A stretch of DNA of 64,000 bases from CAWDYA01 sp963806495 (GTDB taxonomy: Bacteria; Acidobacteriota; Polarisedimenticolia; JACPZX01; DASXTC01): the NCBI GenBank assembly GCA_963806495.1, contig CAWDYA010000011.1:248001-312000 (forward strand), written 5' to 3'. How positions within the stretch are numbered: the first letter of the stretch is position 1; each line of letters begins with the position of its first letter. The notes under the pieces were generated by a model that saw nothing but the letters and a program-made list of their open reading frames with translations, did no database searches and was not told the DNA's origin. The position numbers were made by a program, and so were the translations under genes. Of the stretch, positions 14,793-22,697 are shown piece by piece.

Positions 14793-15777
14793 GCTGCGCG
14801 TCCCCCCTCAGCCAGGGCACGCCCGCCAGCCGCGTGAGCGTCTGGACATCCGAGGCCGGCAGCGACCCGGCCACCCTCACAACGCCGGTGTCCGCCTGGA
14901 TCTGAAGATCCGACATCAGCATCGCCACGTCGGGCTTCGTCTCCCGCAGTGTCAGACGCGCCATCGACTCGGCGCCCTTGAGCACGTCCGCCACCATCAG
15001 CGCATCCTCGTCCGAGCTGGTCGTCGCCTCGACGAGCACGCGCATCGGCTCCTCGGTGTCGAAGCTGAAGGCGACTTCCTGGATCGGCCCGAGGGCCGAC
15101 AGAGCGCTCGTATCGGCGCTGACCTGCCTGAGCCCGTTGGTGAGCGCGTCCTTGAAGTCGGCGGCCCGGACGATGCCCCACGCTTCCGCTCCGCGGCCCA
15201 CCCTGCGGATGAGACGGCCGGGCCGCTCCTCGTCGGCCAGGGTCGGGGCCTGCCCGGCGTGGATCCGGGCGATCTTCTCCAGCGTCTCGCCGTCGCCGAA
15301 GGCCGCCGTGGAGGCGTCCACTACCGCGAGGCAGAACCGGCACTTGTCCCCGATCACGATGAACTCGAAGATGTCCATCCCCTCGACCTTGTGGCTGGGG
15401 AGCCCCGAGTTCACCAGGTAGTCGTGCACCTTGCGCCCGTCGAAGCTGCCAATCGCGAGGCCCGACATGTCCGCGAGGCCCTCGTCGTCCGCGCGGGCCA
15501 TGAACAGCAGCCGCTTGATGTCCGTGGAGGGGTTCAGCCCGGTCGCTTCGGCGAACCGGTAGAAGTTCATCCGGTTGCGGCCGAACACCGACTCGTTGTT
15601 CTCGTACATCTTGTAGAGCTGGCTCTCGAGGATCGCCTTGACGTCCACCGAGACGGCGAAGGTGGCGTCCGCGGGTATCAGCTCGGCCCCCTCCGGAAGG
15701 ATGCCGCGCATGCCGCACGAGCCGAGCACGAGCGCCGCGCACAGGATGGCCATGGAGCCGAGCAGTCTTCTCGTCAT
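14773..15777 (-). CDS. Uncharacterised lipoprotein
   Basis: 334 residues from ATG 15777 (the open frame extends upstream, but this ATG opens a proper signal: MTRRLLGSMAILCAALVLGS followed by the lipid-modified Cys). The mature part is soluble, with repeated alpha/beta character (FAVSVDVKAIL, CRFCLAVVDASTAAFGDGE, GAEAWGIVRAADFKDAL, MRVLVEATTSSDEDAL). This resembles large families of uncharacterised lipoproteins that tally values against thresholds; I recognise no catalytic motif. It is anchored at a membrane outside the cytoplasm. It converges with the HisKA-like gene, 20 bases overlapping. Confidence 0.8.
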   Translation of the reverse strand: MTRRLLGSMAILCAALVLGSCGMRGILPEGAELIPADATFAVSVDVKAILESQLYKMYENNESVFGRNRMNFYRFAEATGLNPSTDIKRLLFMARADDEGLADMSGLAIGSFDGRKVHDYLVNSGLPSHKVEGMDIFEFIVIGDKCRFCLAVVDASTAAFGDGETLEKIARIHAGQAPTLADEERPGRLIRRVGRGAEAWGIVRAADFKDALTNGLRQVSADTSALSALGPIQEVAFSFDTEEPMRVLVEATTSSDEDALMVADVLKGAESMARLTLRETKPDVAMLMSDLQIQADTGVVRVAGSLPASDVQTLTRLAGVPWLRGDAQPTSPSP

Positions 15778-15865
15778 GATCCCTTTCTCCAGGGGCCGGA
15801 GGGGGCCCGGCAACCTGATACGTCCCCGCCGACCGAATGGTTCAGCCGGCCACGGTCGCAGCGTC

Positions 15866-15871
15866 ATTATA
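15866..15871 (-). promoter_or_regulatory. Perfect -10 hexamer for the lipoprotein gene
   Basis: On the minus strand TATAAT reads 15871 to 15866. No convincing -35 lies 16-18 bases ahead. It would give a leader of about 80 bases to ATG 15777. Confidence 0.45.
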
Positions 15872-15971
15872 CGGCATGCAGCGACTCGCCGGACGGCCCC
15901 CCAGGCCGCGTTGAACTGGCGATCTCGCCGATGATACCCTTCAGCTTCTCCCTGAATACCGAGGCATCGCC

Positions 15972-17270
15972 GTGAGACAGAGATACCAGCAGCGCCCGGG
16001 CAGCAACTACAAGGCCCTGTACCGCAAGTTCGAGCGCACGATCAACAGGATCGAGCATCTCGAGGACACGTCCACCGCGCTGTCGTCGTGTCTCAGGCTG
16101 CTCGTGGACGAGTTCGAGCAGGAGCTCGGGTTCGTGGGCGGGCGGATCTACGAGCGCGAAGGAAACGCCTACGTCCTGAAGATGCGCCACGGCCGATCGC
16201 GCCGCGCGCCGATCGGGTATCGCGTGCCGGTCAGCTACAAGGCGATCCAGACCCTGCTGCAGGACGGCCTGCTCATCATGCGCCGCACCGACCCGGGATT
16301 CGACGAGACGATCGAAGGGGCGATCGGCGTGTCCAAGTTCGCCGCCATCACCGTGGGCGAGGACGCTCTTCACATCATCTCGGTGACGATCAAGGGGCCG
16401 ATCGACGAGGAGCACACGGCCTACGCCCTCAACGGCGTGCGTCACATCATCAACATGAAGCTGCGTCAGGACCGGCTGCGCGATCTGATCCAGCAGGCCC
16501 GCCAGATCCAGATGAGCATGCTGCCCAAGGCGCCTCCGACCTTTCCCGGCTTCGAGATCCACGGCGAGTCCCGCCCGGCCGACGTGGTGGGCGGCGATCT
16601 GTTCGACTACATCCCGCAGTCGAGCCGGCTGCTCGGAGTGACGATCGCGGACGCCTCGGGGCACGGTCTTCCGGCCGCCCTGCAGGCGCGCGACGTGATC
16701 ACCGGCATGCGGATGGGCATGGACGAGAAGCTCAAGATCGTCTCGGCCATCGAGCGCCTCAACCGTGTCATCAACCGCAGCAGCCTGAGCTCGCGGTTCA
16801 TCTCCCTCTTCTACGGCGAGGTGGAATCGAACGGCAACTTCATCTACTGCAACGCCGGCCACCCCCCGGCGCTGGTGCTGCACAACGGCAGCTTCACGGA
16901 GCTGACGCTCGGCGGTCTCGTGCTCGGGCCGAACCCCAACGCCCGCTACGAGCGCGGGTTCGCCATCCTCTCCCCGGGCGACTACGTGCTGATGTACACC
17001 GACGGCATCTCCGAGGCGATGACCCCCGACGAGAAGGAGTACGGCGTGGCGCGGTTGAAGGCCTCGTGCAAGCGTCACGCCGGCAGATCGGCGAAGGAGA
17101 TGGTCCGGGGGCTCTTCGACGATCTCGACGCCTTCACGCTCGGCGCGCCGCAGTCCGACGACCGCACCGTCCTCGTTGTCCGGAGAGTCGAGACGGAGCG
17201 GCGTCCAGCGGTTGCGGAAGGTACGATGCCGGTCTCCGCCGCTGTGAACCCATCGCCCGAAAAACCTTGA
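15972..17270 (+). CDS. RsbU-type PP2C serine phosphatase with GAF-like sensor
   Basis: 432 residues. N-terminal part (about 15-165) with helices and a GAF-like core (CLRLLVDEFEQELGFVGGRI), a linker helix (IQQARQIQMSMLPKAPP), then the SpoIIE/PP2C domain (about 190-415): PADVVGGDLFDY, VTIADASGHGLPAAL, YCNAGHPPALVL, YVLMYTDGISEAM and SDDRTVLVVRR. The Asp residues in these motifs bind two Mn/Mg ions in the family. Such phosphatases typically dephosphorylate an anti-sigma-factor antagonist; no partner-switch partner is encoded nearby. GTG start at 15972. Its last codons overlap the -35 box of the next gene. Confidence 0.9.
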   Translation: MRQRYQQRPGSNYKALYRKFERTINRIEHLEDTSTALSSCLRLLVDEFEQELGFVGGRIYEREGNAYVLKMRHGRSRRAPIGYRVPVSYKAIQTLLQDGLLIMRRTDPGFDETIEGAIGVSKFAAITVGEDALHIISVTIKGPIDEEHTAYALNGVRHIINMKLRQDRLRDLIQQARQIQMSMLPKAPPTFPGFEIHGESRPADVVGGDLFDYIPQSSRLLGVTIADASGHGLPAALQARDVITGMRMGMDEKLKIVSAIERLNRVINRSSLSSRFISLFYGEVESNGNFIYCNAGHPPALVLHNGSFTELTLGGLVLGPNPNARYERGFAILSPGDYVLMYTDGISEAMTPDEKEYGVARLKASCKRHAGRSAKEMVRGLFDDLDAFTLGAPQSDDRTVLVVRRVETERRPAVAEGTMPVSAAVNPSPEKP

Positions 17271-17294
17271 CAGTCAAAGACCCTCCCGTACATT
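17267..17294 (+). promoter_or_regulatory. Predicted promoter of the coiled-coil gene
   Basis: TTGACA (17267-17272), 16 bases, TACATT (17289-17294). The -35 overlaps the stop codon of the phosphatase gene. A leader of about 50 bases leads to ATG 17353. Confidence 0.6.
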
Positions 17295-17352
17295 TAGGCG
17301 ACCCGTCAATTCGGATCGGATCGGCCCGGCGCGGCCTGGGGGGGATGAGGGC

Positions 17353-17817
17353 ATGCAGATCAAGGAGCGTATCGATTCCTGTCTCTCGTCGATCGAGACC
17401 AAGAGGCAGTCCGTTGACCAGTTCCAGGCCCGGCTCAGGATGCTGATCGACAGCCTGAAGTCGGATGGCATGAAGCCCGGAACCCTCACCAGCATGCTGC
17501 AGACGCTCGAGGAGGTGTTGCGCGACTACGCCGACATCAGCGCGAGCTGCCACGAGATGATCCAGGGGTTGCGCGACATCGGCGATCACGTGACCCACAT
17601 CGAGGACGGGCGCAAGAAGATCCTCTCGGGCGTGGAGGAGATCCTCAAGAACCTGTCCCACCTCGACACGCTCGCAAGAAACGGCATGCAGGTCGGCGCC
17701 GCCACCGGAAAGAAGCCCAAGAGGATCCTGCTGGTCCGGATCTCGCCGGACAACCCTTCCCCCTCCCTCACGGAGGAGGATGACGACGAAGGCCCTGCCG
17801 GAGACACGGTGCACTGA
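17353..17817 (+). CDS. Small coiled-coil protein of unknown function
   Basis: 154 residues. Almost wholly helical up to about residue 110 with heptad-like spacing (MQIKERIDSCLSSIETKRQS, LTSMLQTLEEVLRDYADISA, GRKKILSGVEEILKNLSHLD), then a short basic segment KKPKRILLVRI and an acidic tail EEDDDEG. No signal peptide. It follows the RsbU-type phosphatase but has its own promoter. The pattern is that of a structural or adaptor protein; I recognise no family. Confidence 0.7.
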   Translation: MQIKERIDSCLSSIETKRQSVDQFQARLRMLIDSLKSDGMKPGTLTSMLQTLEEVLRDYADISASCHEMIQGLRDIGDHVTHIEDGRKKILSGVEEILKNLSHLDTLARNGMQVGAATGKKPKRILLVRISPDNPSPSLTEEDDDEGPAGDTVH

Positions 17818-17902
17818 GAGCGGCTTCAGAGCCCTCCCTTCGTCGCTCATCCACCCCCCGGGAAACCCACCCGCGCGGCACGCCCGCACAGGGGTCATTT
17901 TC

Positions 17903-17931
17903 TTGACTCCTCAGTACTTATGTGTTACAAG
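17903..17931 (+). promoter_or_regulatory. Predicted promoter of the exopolysaccharide operon
   Basis: TTGACT (17903-17908), 17 bases, TACAAG (17926-17931). The first gene starts 80 bases downstream at 18012, and the next five genes overlap or nearly abut, so this could drive about 9.5 kb. Confidence 0.55.
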
Positions 17932-18011
17932 ACGCCTCATTCTCCGAAGCCACACCTGCCCCCCGATGTGCGCGAGCTTCCCGGGGGCGCCCTACGAGGA
18001 GGCTTGCGCGG

Positions 18012-19301
18012 ATGTTCCGCGTCAGACGGCGACTTTCATGGATCTGGGGCGTCGTTCCGCTCGCCCTGCTGGCCGTCGTGCCGCCATGCCATGCCGCCGA
18101 GGAGACAGACCCGGACTTCTCCCTCGATGACACCATCCAGGCCGGCCCCTTCCACGTAGCGCCGTTTCTGGTCATCAAGGACTTCGGCTACGACGACAAC
18201 GTCCGCCTGGACGCCGAGCACCGTACCGGCGACTACACGATGACCATCGGCCCCGGCATCCGCGCGGTCACGCCGCTCGGCCGCCTGGCCACCTGGATGC
18301 TCCGCGACGAGGTCGACTACGCCCTCTACGCCGGCGACAAAGACCTCAACAGCTTCAACAACGAGCTGAAGACGAAGCTGCACCTGTACCTGCGGGACGT
18401 GACCGCCTACGCCCACGGCGAGCAGCGCAACTACCGCGACCGGCCCAGCAACGAGATCGACTTCAGGATTCGTAACATTGTCACGGCCGGCCGGTTCGGG
18501 TTCCTCTACTCCCCCTTCCGCCGGGGCCGGATCGACCTGTTCACCGAGCGGACCGACTACCACTACGACCCGGGGCAGGCCGACGTCCCGCCCGGGGGGG
18601 ACCCCGCGGCCACCCAGCAGGCCGGCGAGAACATCGCCCTGTCGCTCGAGCGGCACGAGACGAACGTGGGGGTGGAGGGGCGCATCCGGGTCAGACCCCG
18701 GACCAGCGCCCTCGTGGAGCTGCGCACCGGCCGGATCGACTTCCAGTTCACCCCGGATCACGACTCCAGCAGCTCCGCGGTGCTGGCCGGCGTGGAGTTC
18801 GACCCGTCGGGCCCGCTGAGGGGGTTCCTCAAGCTCGGCCCGCGGCACCTCTCCCCGGATCGCAGCCACGTGGCCGGCTTTTCAGGGATCGTCGCCGACG
18901 CGGCCCTGAGCCTGCGGGTGGGAGGACGCGGCGCGATCAAGACGACCTGGCTGCGCGACATCGTCTTTTCCATCTACGGCGACAACCTGTATTACCTGGA
19001 CACCAGCCGCGGCCTGGCCTACGAGCACTTTCTCAGCAGCCGCCTGAGCCTGGAGGCCGGGCGCCGCTATTCGAATCTGGACTACCCCGAGCCGATCCCC
19101 CTGTACAACCAGGCCACCGGCACGTACGATCCGACCGACCGCACCGACGATATCGTCTACGATACGGTGACACTCCGGTACCGGGTGCGACGGGGTATGC
19201 TGGTGGGGCTCACGGTCGGGCGCTGGGTTCGCGATTCGTCCTTCGATACCTACGACACCACGAGAAACACCATCACCACGTTGCTGGAGTACACTCCGTG
19301 A
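18012..19301 (+). CDS. Outer membrane beta-barrel of exopolysaccharide locus (BBP2 type)
   Basis: 429 residues. Signal peptide at residues about 1-34 (MFRVRRRLSWIWGVVPLALL then PPCHA). The rest alternates short aromatic strands and turns: FHVAPFLVIKDFGYDDNV near 50, TKLHLYLRDVTAYAHGEQRN near 125, and a final strand NTITTLLEYTP. This is the pattern of the outer-membrane beta-barrel (Pfam BBP2-like) proteins that accompany polysaccharide export genes. The role may be passage or anchoring of the polymer at the outer membrane. The ATG at 18012 is preferred because an AGGAGG lies about 10 bases ahead; the frame is open further upstream. The stop overlaps the GTG of the Wza-like gene. Confidence 0.75.
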   Translation: MFRVRRRLSWIWGVVPLALLAVVPPCHAAEETDPDFSLDDTIQAGPFHVAPFLVIKDFGYDDNVRLDAEHRTGDYTMTIGPGIRAVTPLGRLATWMLRDEVDYALYAGDKDLNSFNNELKTKLHLYLRDVTAYAHGEQRNYRDRPSNEIDFRIRNIVTAGRFGFLYSPFRRGRIDLFTERTDYHYDPGQADVPPGGDPAATQQAGENIALSLERHETNVGVEGRIRVRPRTSALVELRTGRIDFQFTPDHDSSSSAVLAGVEFDPSGPLRGFLKLGPRHLSPDRSHVAGFSGIVADAALSLRVGGRGAIKTTWLRDIVFSIYGDNLYYLDTSRGLAYEHFLSSRLSLEAGRRYSNLDYPEPIPLYNQATGTYDPTDRTDDIVYDTVTLRYRVRRGMLVGLTVGRWVRDSSFDTYDTTRNTITTLLEYTP

Positions 19302-20467
19302 AATCGATCCTGCTCTCGCTGATCCTGCTCACCTCGGTCCAGAAGTCCGCCGACGACGGCCGCATCACGCTGACCTTCGACGCGCCGGCGGTTTTCTCCC
19401 AGACCCTGTCCACCACGCCGCCCCGCATCGTCATCGAGGCGCGCGGCGCGGCGGCCTCGCCGGAGACGGTGACCGCCGCGGCGGACCAGGGGATGACGAT
19501 CGCCGCCCCCGACGGGGACGGGCCGCTGCGCATCACGATCCCCCTGCCGCCGCACACCTCGGCCAGGGTCGCCGGCGACGGCGCCACCATCACCATCGAG
19601 ATGACGCCCGAGCCGGTGCTGCTGACCGCCTCGCGCGCACCGCGGAGCGCGGCGGCATCGCCACCGGCCCCGGACCAGGGAGGCATCGCCACGGGCGGGA
19701 GCTCGGGCGACTATGTCATCGGCCCCGAGGACCTGCTCGAAGTGAACGTGTTCGAGCTTCCCGAGCTGAAGACCACCACACGGGTGCTCGGCGACGGCAC
19801 CGTCAGCCTGCCGCTGCTCGGCGTGGTGCAGGCGGCCGGCCTCACCAAGACCGGGTTCGAGGCCCGGGTGCGCGACCTGCTCGAGCAGCGGTTCCTGCTC
19901 GACCCGCAGGTCACGATCTCGGTGACCGAGTTCCGCAGCAAGCAGGTGTCGGTCATCGGTGCCGTGACCAGCCCCGGCACCTACCAGATGATCGGGCCGC
20001 GCACCGTGCTGCAGATGATCTCCGAGGCGGGTGGCCTCACCAAGGAGGCGGGCGACCAGATCATCATCCTGAGGAAGACCGACTCCGGCGTCGCCGACAG
20101 GCTGTCGCTCGATCTCGACGACCTCGTGATCCACGGCAATCCGGAGCTGAACCTCCCGCTGCAGCCGGGCGACGTCATCAACGTGCCGGTGGACCGCCCG
20201 ATCTACGTCTATGTCGACGGCGCGGTGGCCGCCCCCGGCCAGATCGAGGGAAAGATGAGCCGGCCGATCACGCTCCTCCAGGCGATTGCGCGCGCCGGGG
20301 GGCTGACCGAGCGGGCCAGCCAGCGGGGAGTCCACGTGCTGCGCAAGGGGCCGGACGGGGCGCAGACCCGCCTGCCCGTGAACCTGCGCGACATCCGCAA
20401 GGGAAAGTCGGACGATATCGTGCTCGAGGACGGCGACGTGGTCGTCGTGCCCGAGACGTTCTTCTAG
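19298..20467 (+). CDS. Wza-like polysaccharide export protein
   Basis: 389 residues. Short signal peptide, then an unusual N-terminal AMIN-like segment (about 20-105: RITLTFDAPAVFSQTLS, PPRIVIEARG), a Pro/Ala linker, and the export domain (YVIGPEDLLEVNVFELPELK near residue 145, LPLLGVVQAAGLTKTGFEAR). Two SLBB domains follow: VIGAVTSPGTYQMIGPRTVL near 222 and VYVDGAVAAPGQIEGKMSRP near 308. No lipobox Cys was seen, unlike enteric Wza. It would form the periplasmic/outer-membrane channel of a Wzx/Wzy-dependent exporter. GTG 19298 overlaps the previous stop (GTGA). The N-terminal AMIN-like part may bind peptidoglycan; that is inference. Confidence 0.87.
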   Translation: MKSILLSLILLTSVQKSADDGRITLTFDAPAVFSQTLSTTPPRIVIEARGAAASPETVTAAADQGMTIAAPDGDGPLRITIPLPPHTSARVAGDGATITIEMTPEPVLLTASRAPRSAAASPPAPDQGGIATGGSSGDYVIGPEDLLEVNVFELPELKTTTRVLGDGTVSLPLLGVVQAAGLTKTGFEARVRDLLEQRFLLDPQVTISVTEFRSKQVSVIGAVTSPGTYQMIGPRTVLQMISEAGGLTKEAGDQIIILRKTDSGVADRLSLDLDDLVIHGNPELNLPLQPGDVINVPVDRPIYVYVDGAVAAPGQIEGKMSRPITLLQAIARAGGLTERASQRGVHVLRKGPDGAQTRLPVNLRDIRKGKSDDIVLEDGDVVVVPETFF

Positions 20468-20483
20468 AGGAAGGCCGATACCG

Positions 20484-22697
20484 ATGGATGGGATGAACGA
20501 ACGCCAGGTGCACCTGCTCGATTACTGGCAGGTGCTGGTCAAGCGACGCTGGATCATCTACTCGGCCCTGCTGCTCGTCACGGGGCTGGTGACGCTCGGG
20601 TCGTTTCTCGTCCGCCCGATGTACACGGCCACGGTGCAGCTGCAAATCGAGAAGTACAGCCCGAACGTCCTCCCCTTCCAGGAGGTGATGACCAGCTACA
20701 CCGACTGGCGCGACGACTTCTACGAGACCCAGTCGCGGCTCATCCAGAGCCGCAGCGTGGCGCGCGCCGTGGTGCAGAAGCTCGACCTCGTGAACAACCC
20801 GCACTTCTCGCTGCCGCCGGGGCGGGCGGACGACGGTCTGAGCCCCGAGGAGGTCCAGAGGCTCGTGGCCGAGAAGGTGCGCGCAGGCACACGGGTGGAT
20901 CTGATCCGCAACAGCCGCCTGGCCAATATCTCGTTCACATCCCCCGATGCGGCCACCTCGGCCGCGGTGGCCAACGCGCTGGCCGACGCCTACATCGATT
21001 TCAACGCCCGCAACGCCTATAACACGACCGAGAAGGCCACCGAGTCGATGTCCCGGCAGATCGACACGCTGCGCAGGGAGGTCGACACCAAGGAGCGGGC
21101 GCTGCAGCAGTACGCGCGCGAGCAGGAGATCATCCCGCTCGACGAGAAGCAGAACGTCACCACGCAGAAGCTCAACGACCTGAACACCGCCTACACGAAG
21201 GCGCAGACCGTGCGCATCGAGAAGGAGGCGCGGTACGCCGCGGTGAAGGAGACGCCGGCCGAGGCGATCCCGGAGCTGATGACCAACGACCTGCTTCAGA
21301 CCCTGACCGCGAAGCACGCCGAGCTGGAGCGTCAGTACGCCCAGATGTCGAGCCGGTTCAAGGCCGACTGGCCGGCGATGGTGCGCACCAAGAGCGAGCT
21401 GGATCGGACCAAGGAGCGGCTCGAGCAGGAGAAGTCCGACCTGCATCAGCGCCTCGTGGGCGCGGCCCGCGAGGCGTATCTCGCCGCCCTCAAGGAGGAG
21501 CAGTCGCTCGGCGACGCCCTCGACAAGCAGAAGAACCTGGCCCAGGAGGCCGGCCTGCGCGCCATCGAGTACAAGAACCTCAAGAGCGAGATCGAGAACC
21601 GCCGCTCCACCCTCGAGGCGCTGGTCAAGCGGCAGACCGAGACCGACACCACGGCCGGCATGATGGATACCCCGCTGAGCAACATCCGCGTGGTGGACGC
21701 CGCCGAGACGCCCCGGCGCCCGTCTTCTCCGCGCAAGGGGCTCAACTTTCTGCTGAGCCTCGTGGCGGGGCTGGGCCTCGGCGTGGGGCTGGCCTTCTTC
21801 TTCGACTACATGGACGACTCGATCAACAGCGGCGAGGACCTGTCACGGGCCACCGGGATGGCCTGCCTCGGCATCGTGCCGCTGCACGACCTGCCGGGAC
21901 GCCGGCTGCGGGTGGTGCGCTCGAAGCGCGTGGCCGAGCAGGTCTCGCGACCCGAGATCGATCTCGCAACCCTGCGCGACACCCGCTCCGAGGTGGCCGA
22001 GGCGTTCCGCGAGATGCGCACCACCGTGCTGGTGTCGTCGCCCGGCAGGCCGCCGCGCAAGCTGCTGTTCACCAGCTCGCAGCCGCGGGAGGGCAAGACC
22101 TCGTGCGCGCTCAACTTCGCCATCTCGCTCGCCCAGCTCAACAAGCGCGTGCTGCTCGTGGACGCCGACCTGCGGCGGCCCCGCCTGCACGTGGCGCTGG
22201 AGCTCTCGAACAACGCCGGACTGTCCAACGCGCTGAGCGGCGACGACGTGACCCCGCTCATCCTGCCGGCCGGCGTGCCGAACGTGTGGCTGCTGCCGAG
22301 CGGGCCCCCGCCGCCGAACCCGGCCGAGCTTCTCGACTCGGAGGAGTTCGGGGCGATCGTCGAGCAGCTCGAGAGCGACGACACCTTCGACCACATCATC
22401 TTCGACTCGCCTCCCTGCCTCGCCGTGGCCGACGCCGCGATCCTGTCGGCCCGGATGGACGGCGTGATCGTGGTGGTGCACGGCGGCGCCACGCCGCGCG
22501 ACTTCGTCGCCCGGTGCGCGGCCAAGCTCGGCACCGTCAAGGCGCGCGTGCTGGGCGGGCTGCTCAACATGGTCGACACCACGGCGCTGCGCGACTACGA
22601 CCGCGCCTATTACGGGACGTTCGACCGGCGCCAGCGCAGTGAACCGGACGCGCAGGAGGTGGAGGTACCGCCCGCGGGGGCCGTCGAGAGACGCTGA
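20484..22697 (+). CDS. Wzc-like chain-length regulator with BY-kinase domain
   Basis: 737 residues. Wzz domain: YWQVLVKRRWIIYSALLLVT near residue 13 (first membrane helix), a long periplasmic coiled coil (about 200-380), and a second helix near 420 (LNFLLSLVAGLGLGVGLAFF). Cytoplasmic tyrosine-kinase domain from about 490: SSQPREGKTSCALNFAIS (Walker A), VLLVDADLRRPRL (Walker A') and HIIFDSPPC (Walker B). The C-terminus has only three tyrosines (DYDRAYYGTF) rather than a long cluster. It controls polymer length and couples to the Wza-like channel. RBS GAGGAAGG lies 9 bases before ATG 20484. The stop overlaps the next start (TGATG). Confidence 0.92.
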   Translation: MDGMNERQVHLLDYWQVLVKRRWIIYSALLLVTGLVTLGSFLVRPMYTATVQLQIEKYSPNVLPFQEVMTSYTDWRDDFYETQSRLIQSRSVARAVVQKLDLVNNPHFSLPPGRADDGLSPEEVQRLVAEKVRAGTRVDLIRNSRLANISFTSPDAATSAAVANALADAYIDFNARNAYNTTEKATESMSRQIDTLRREVDTKERALQQYAREQEIIPLDEKQNVTTQKLNDLNTAYTKAQTVRIEKEARYAAVKETPAEAIPELMTNDLLQTLTAKHAELERQYAQMSSRFKADWPAMVRTKSELDRTKERLEQEKSDLHQRLVGAAREAYLAALKEEQSLGDALDKQKNLAQEAGLRAIEYKNLKSEIENRRSTLEALVKRQTETDTTAGMMDTPLSNIRVVDAAETPRRPSSPRKGLNFLLSLVAGLGLGVGLAFFFDYMDDSINSGEDLSRATGMACLGIVPLHDLPGRRLRVVRSKRVAEQVSRPEIDLATLRDTRSEVAEAFREMRTTVLVSSPGRPPRKLLFTSSQPREGKTSCALNFAISLAQLNKRVLLVDADLRRPRLHVALELSNNAGLSNALSGDDVTPLILPAGVPNVWLLPSGPPPPNPAELLDSEEFGAIVEQLESDDTFDHIIFDSPPCLAVADAAILSARMDGVIVVVHGGATPRDFVARCAAKLGTVKARVLGGLLNMVDTTALRDYDRAYYGTFDRRQRSEPDAQEVEVPPAGAVERR

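Noticed and set aside
15912..15934. TTGAAC with a -10-like GATACC before the phosphatase gene
   Set aside because: The -10 match is only three of six and spacing is ambiguous.
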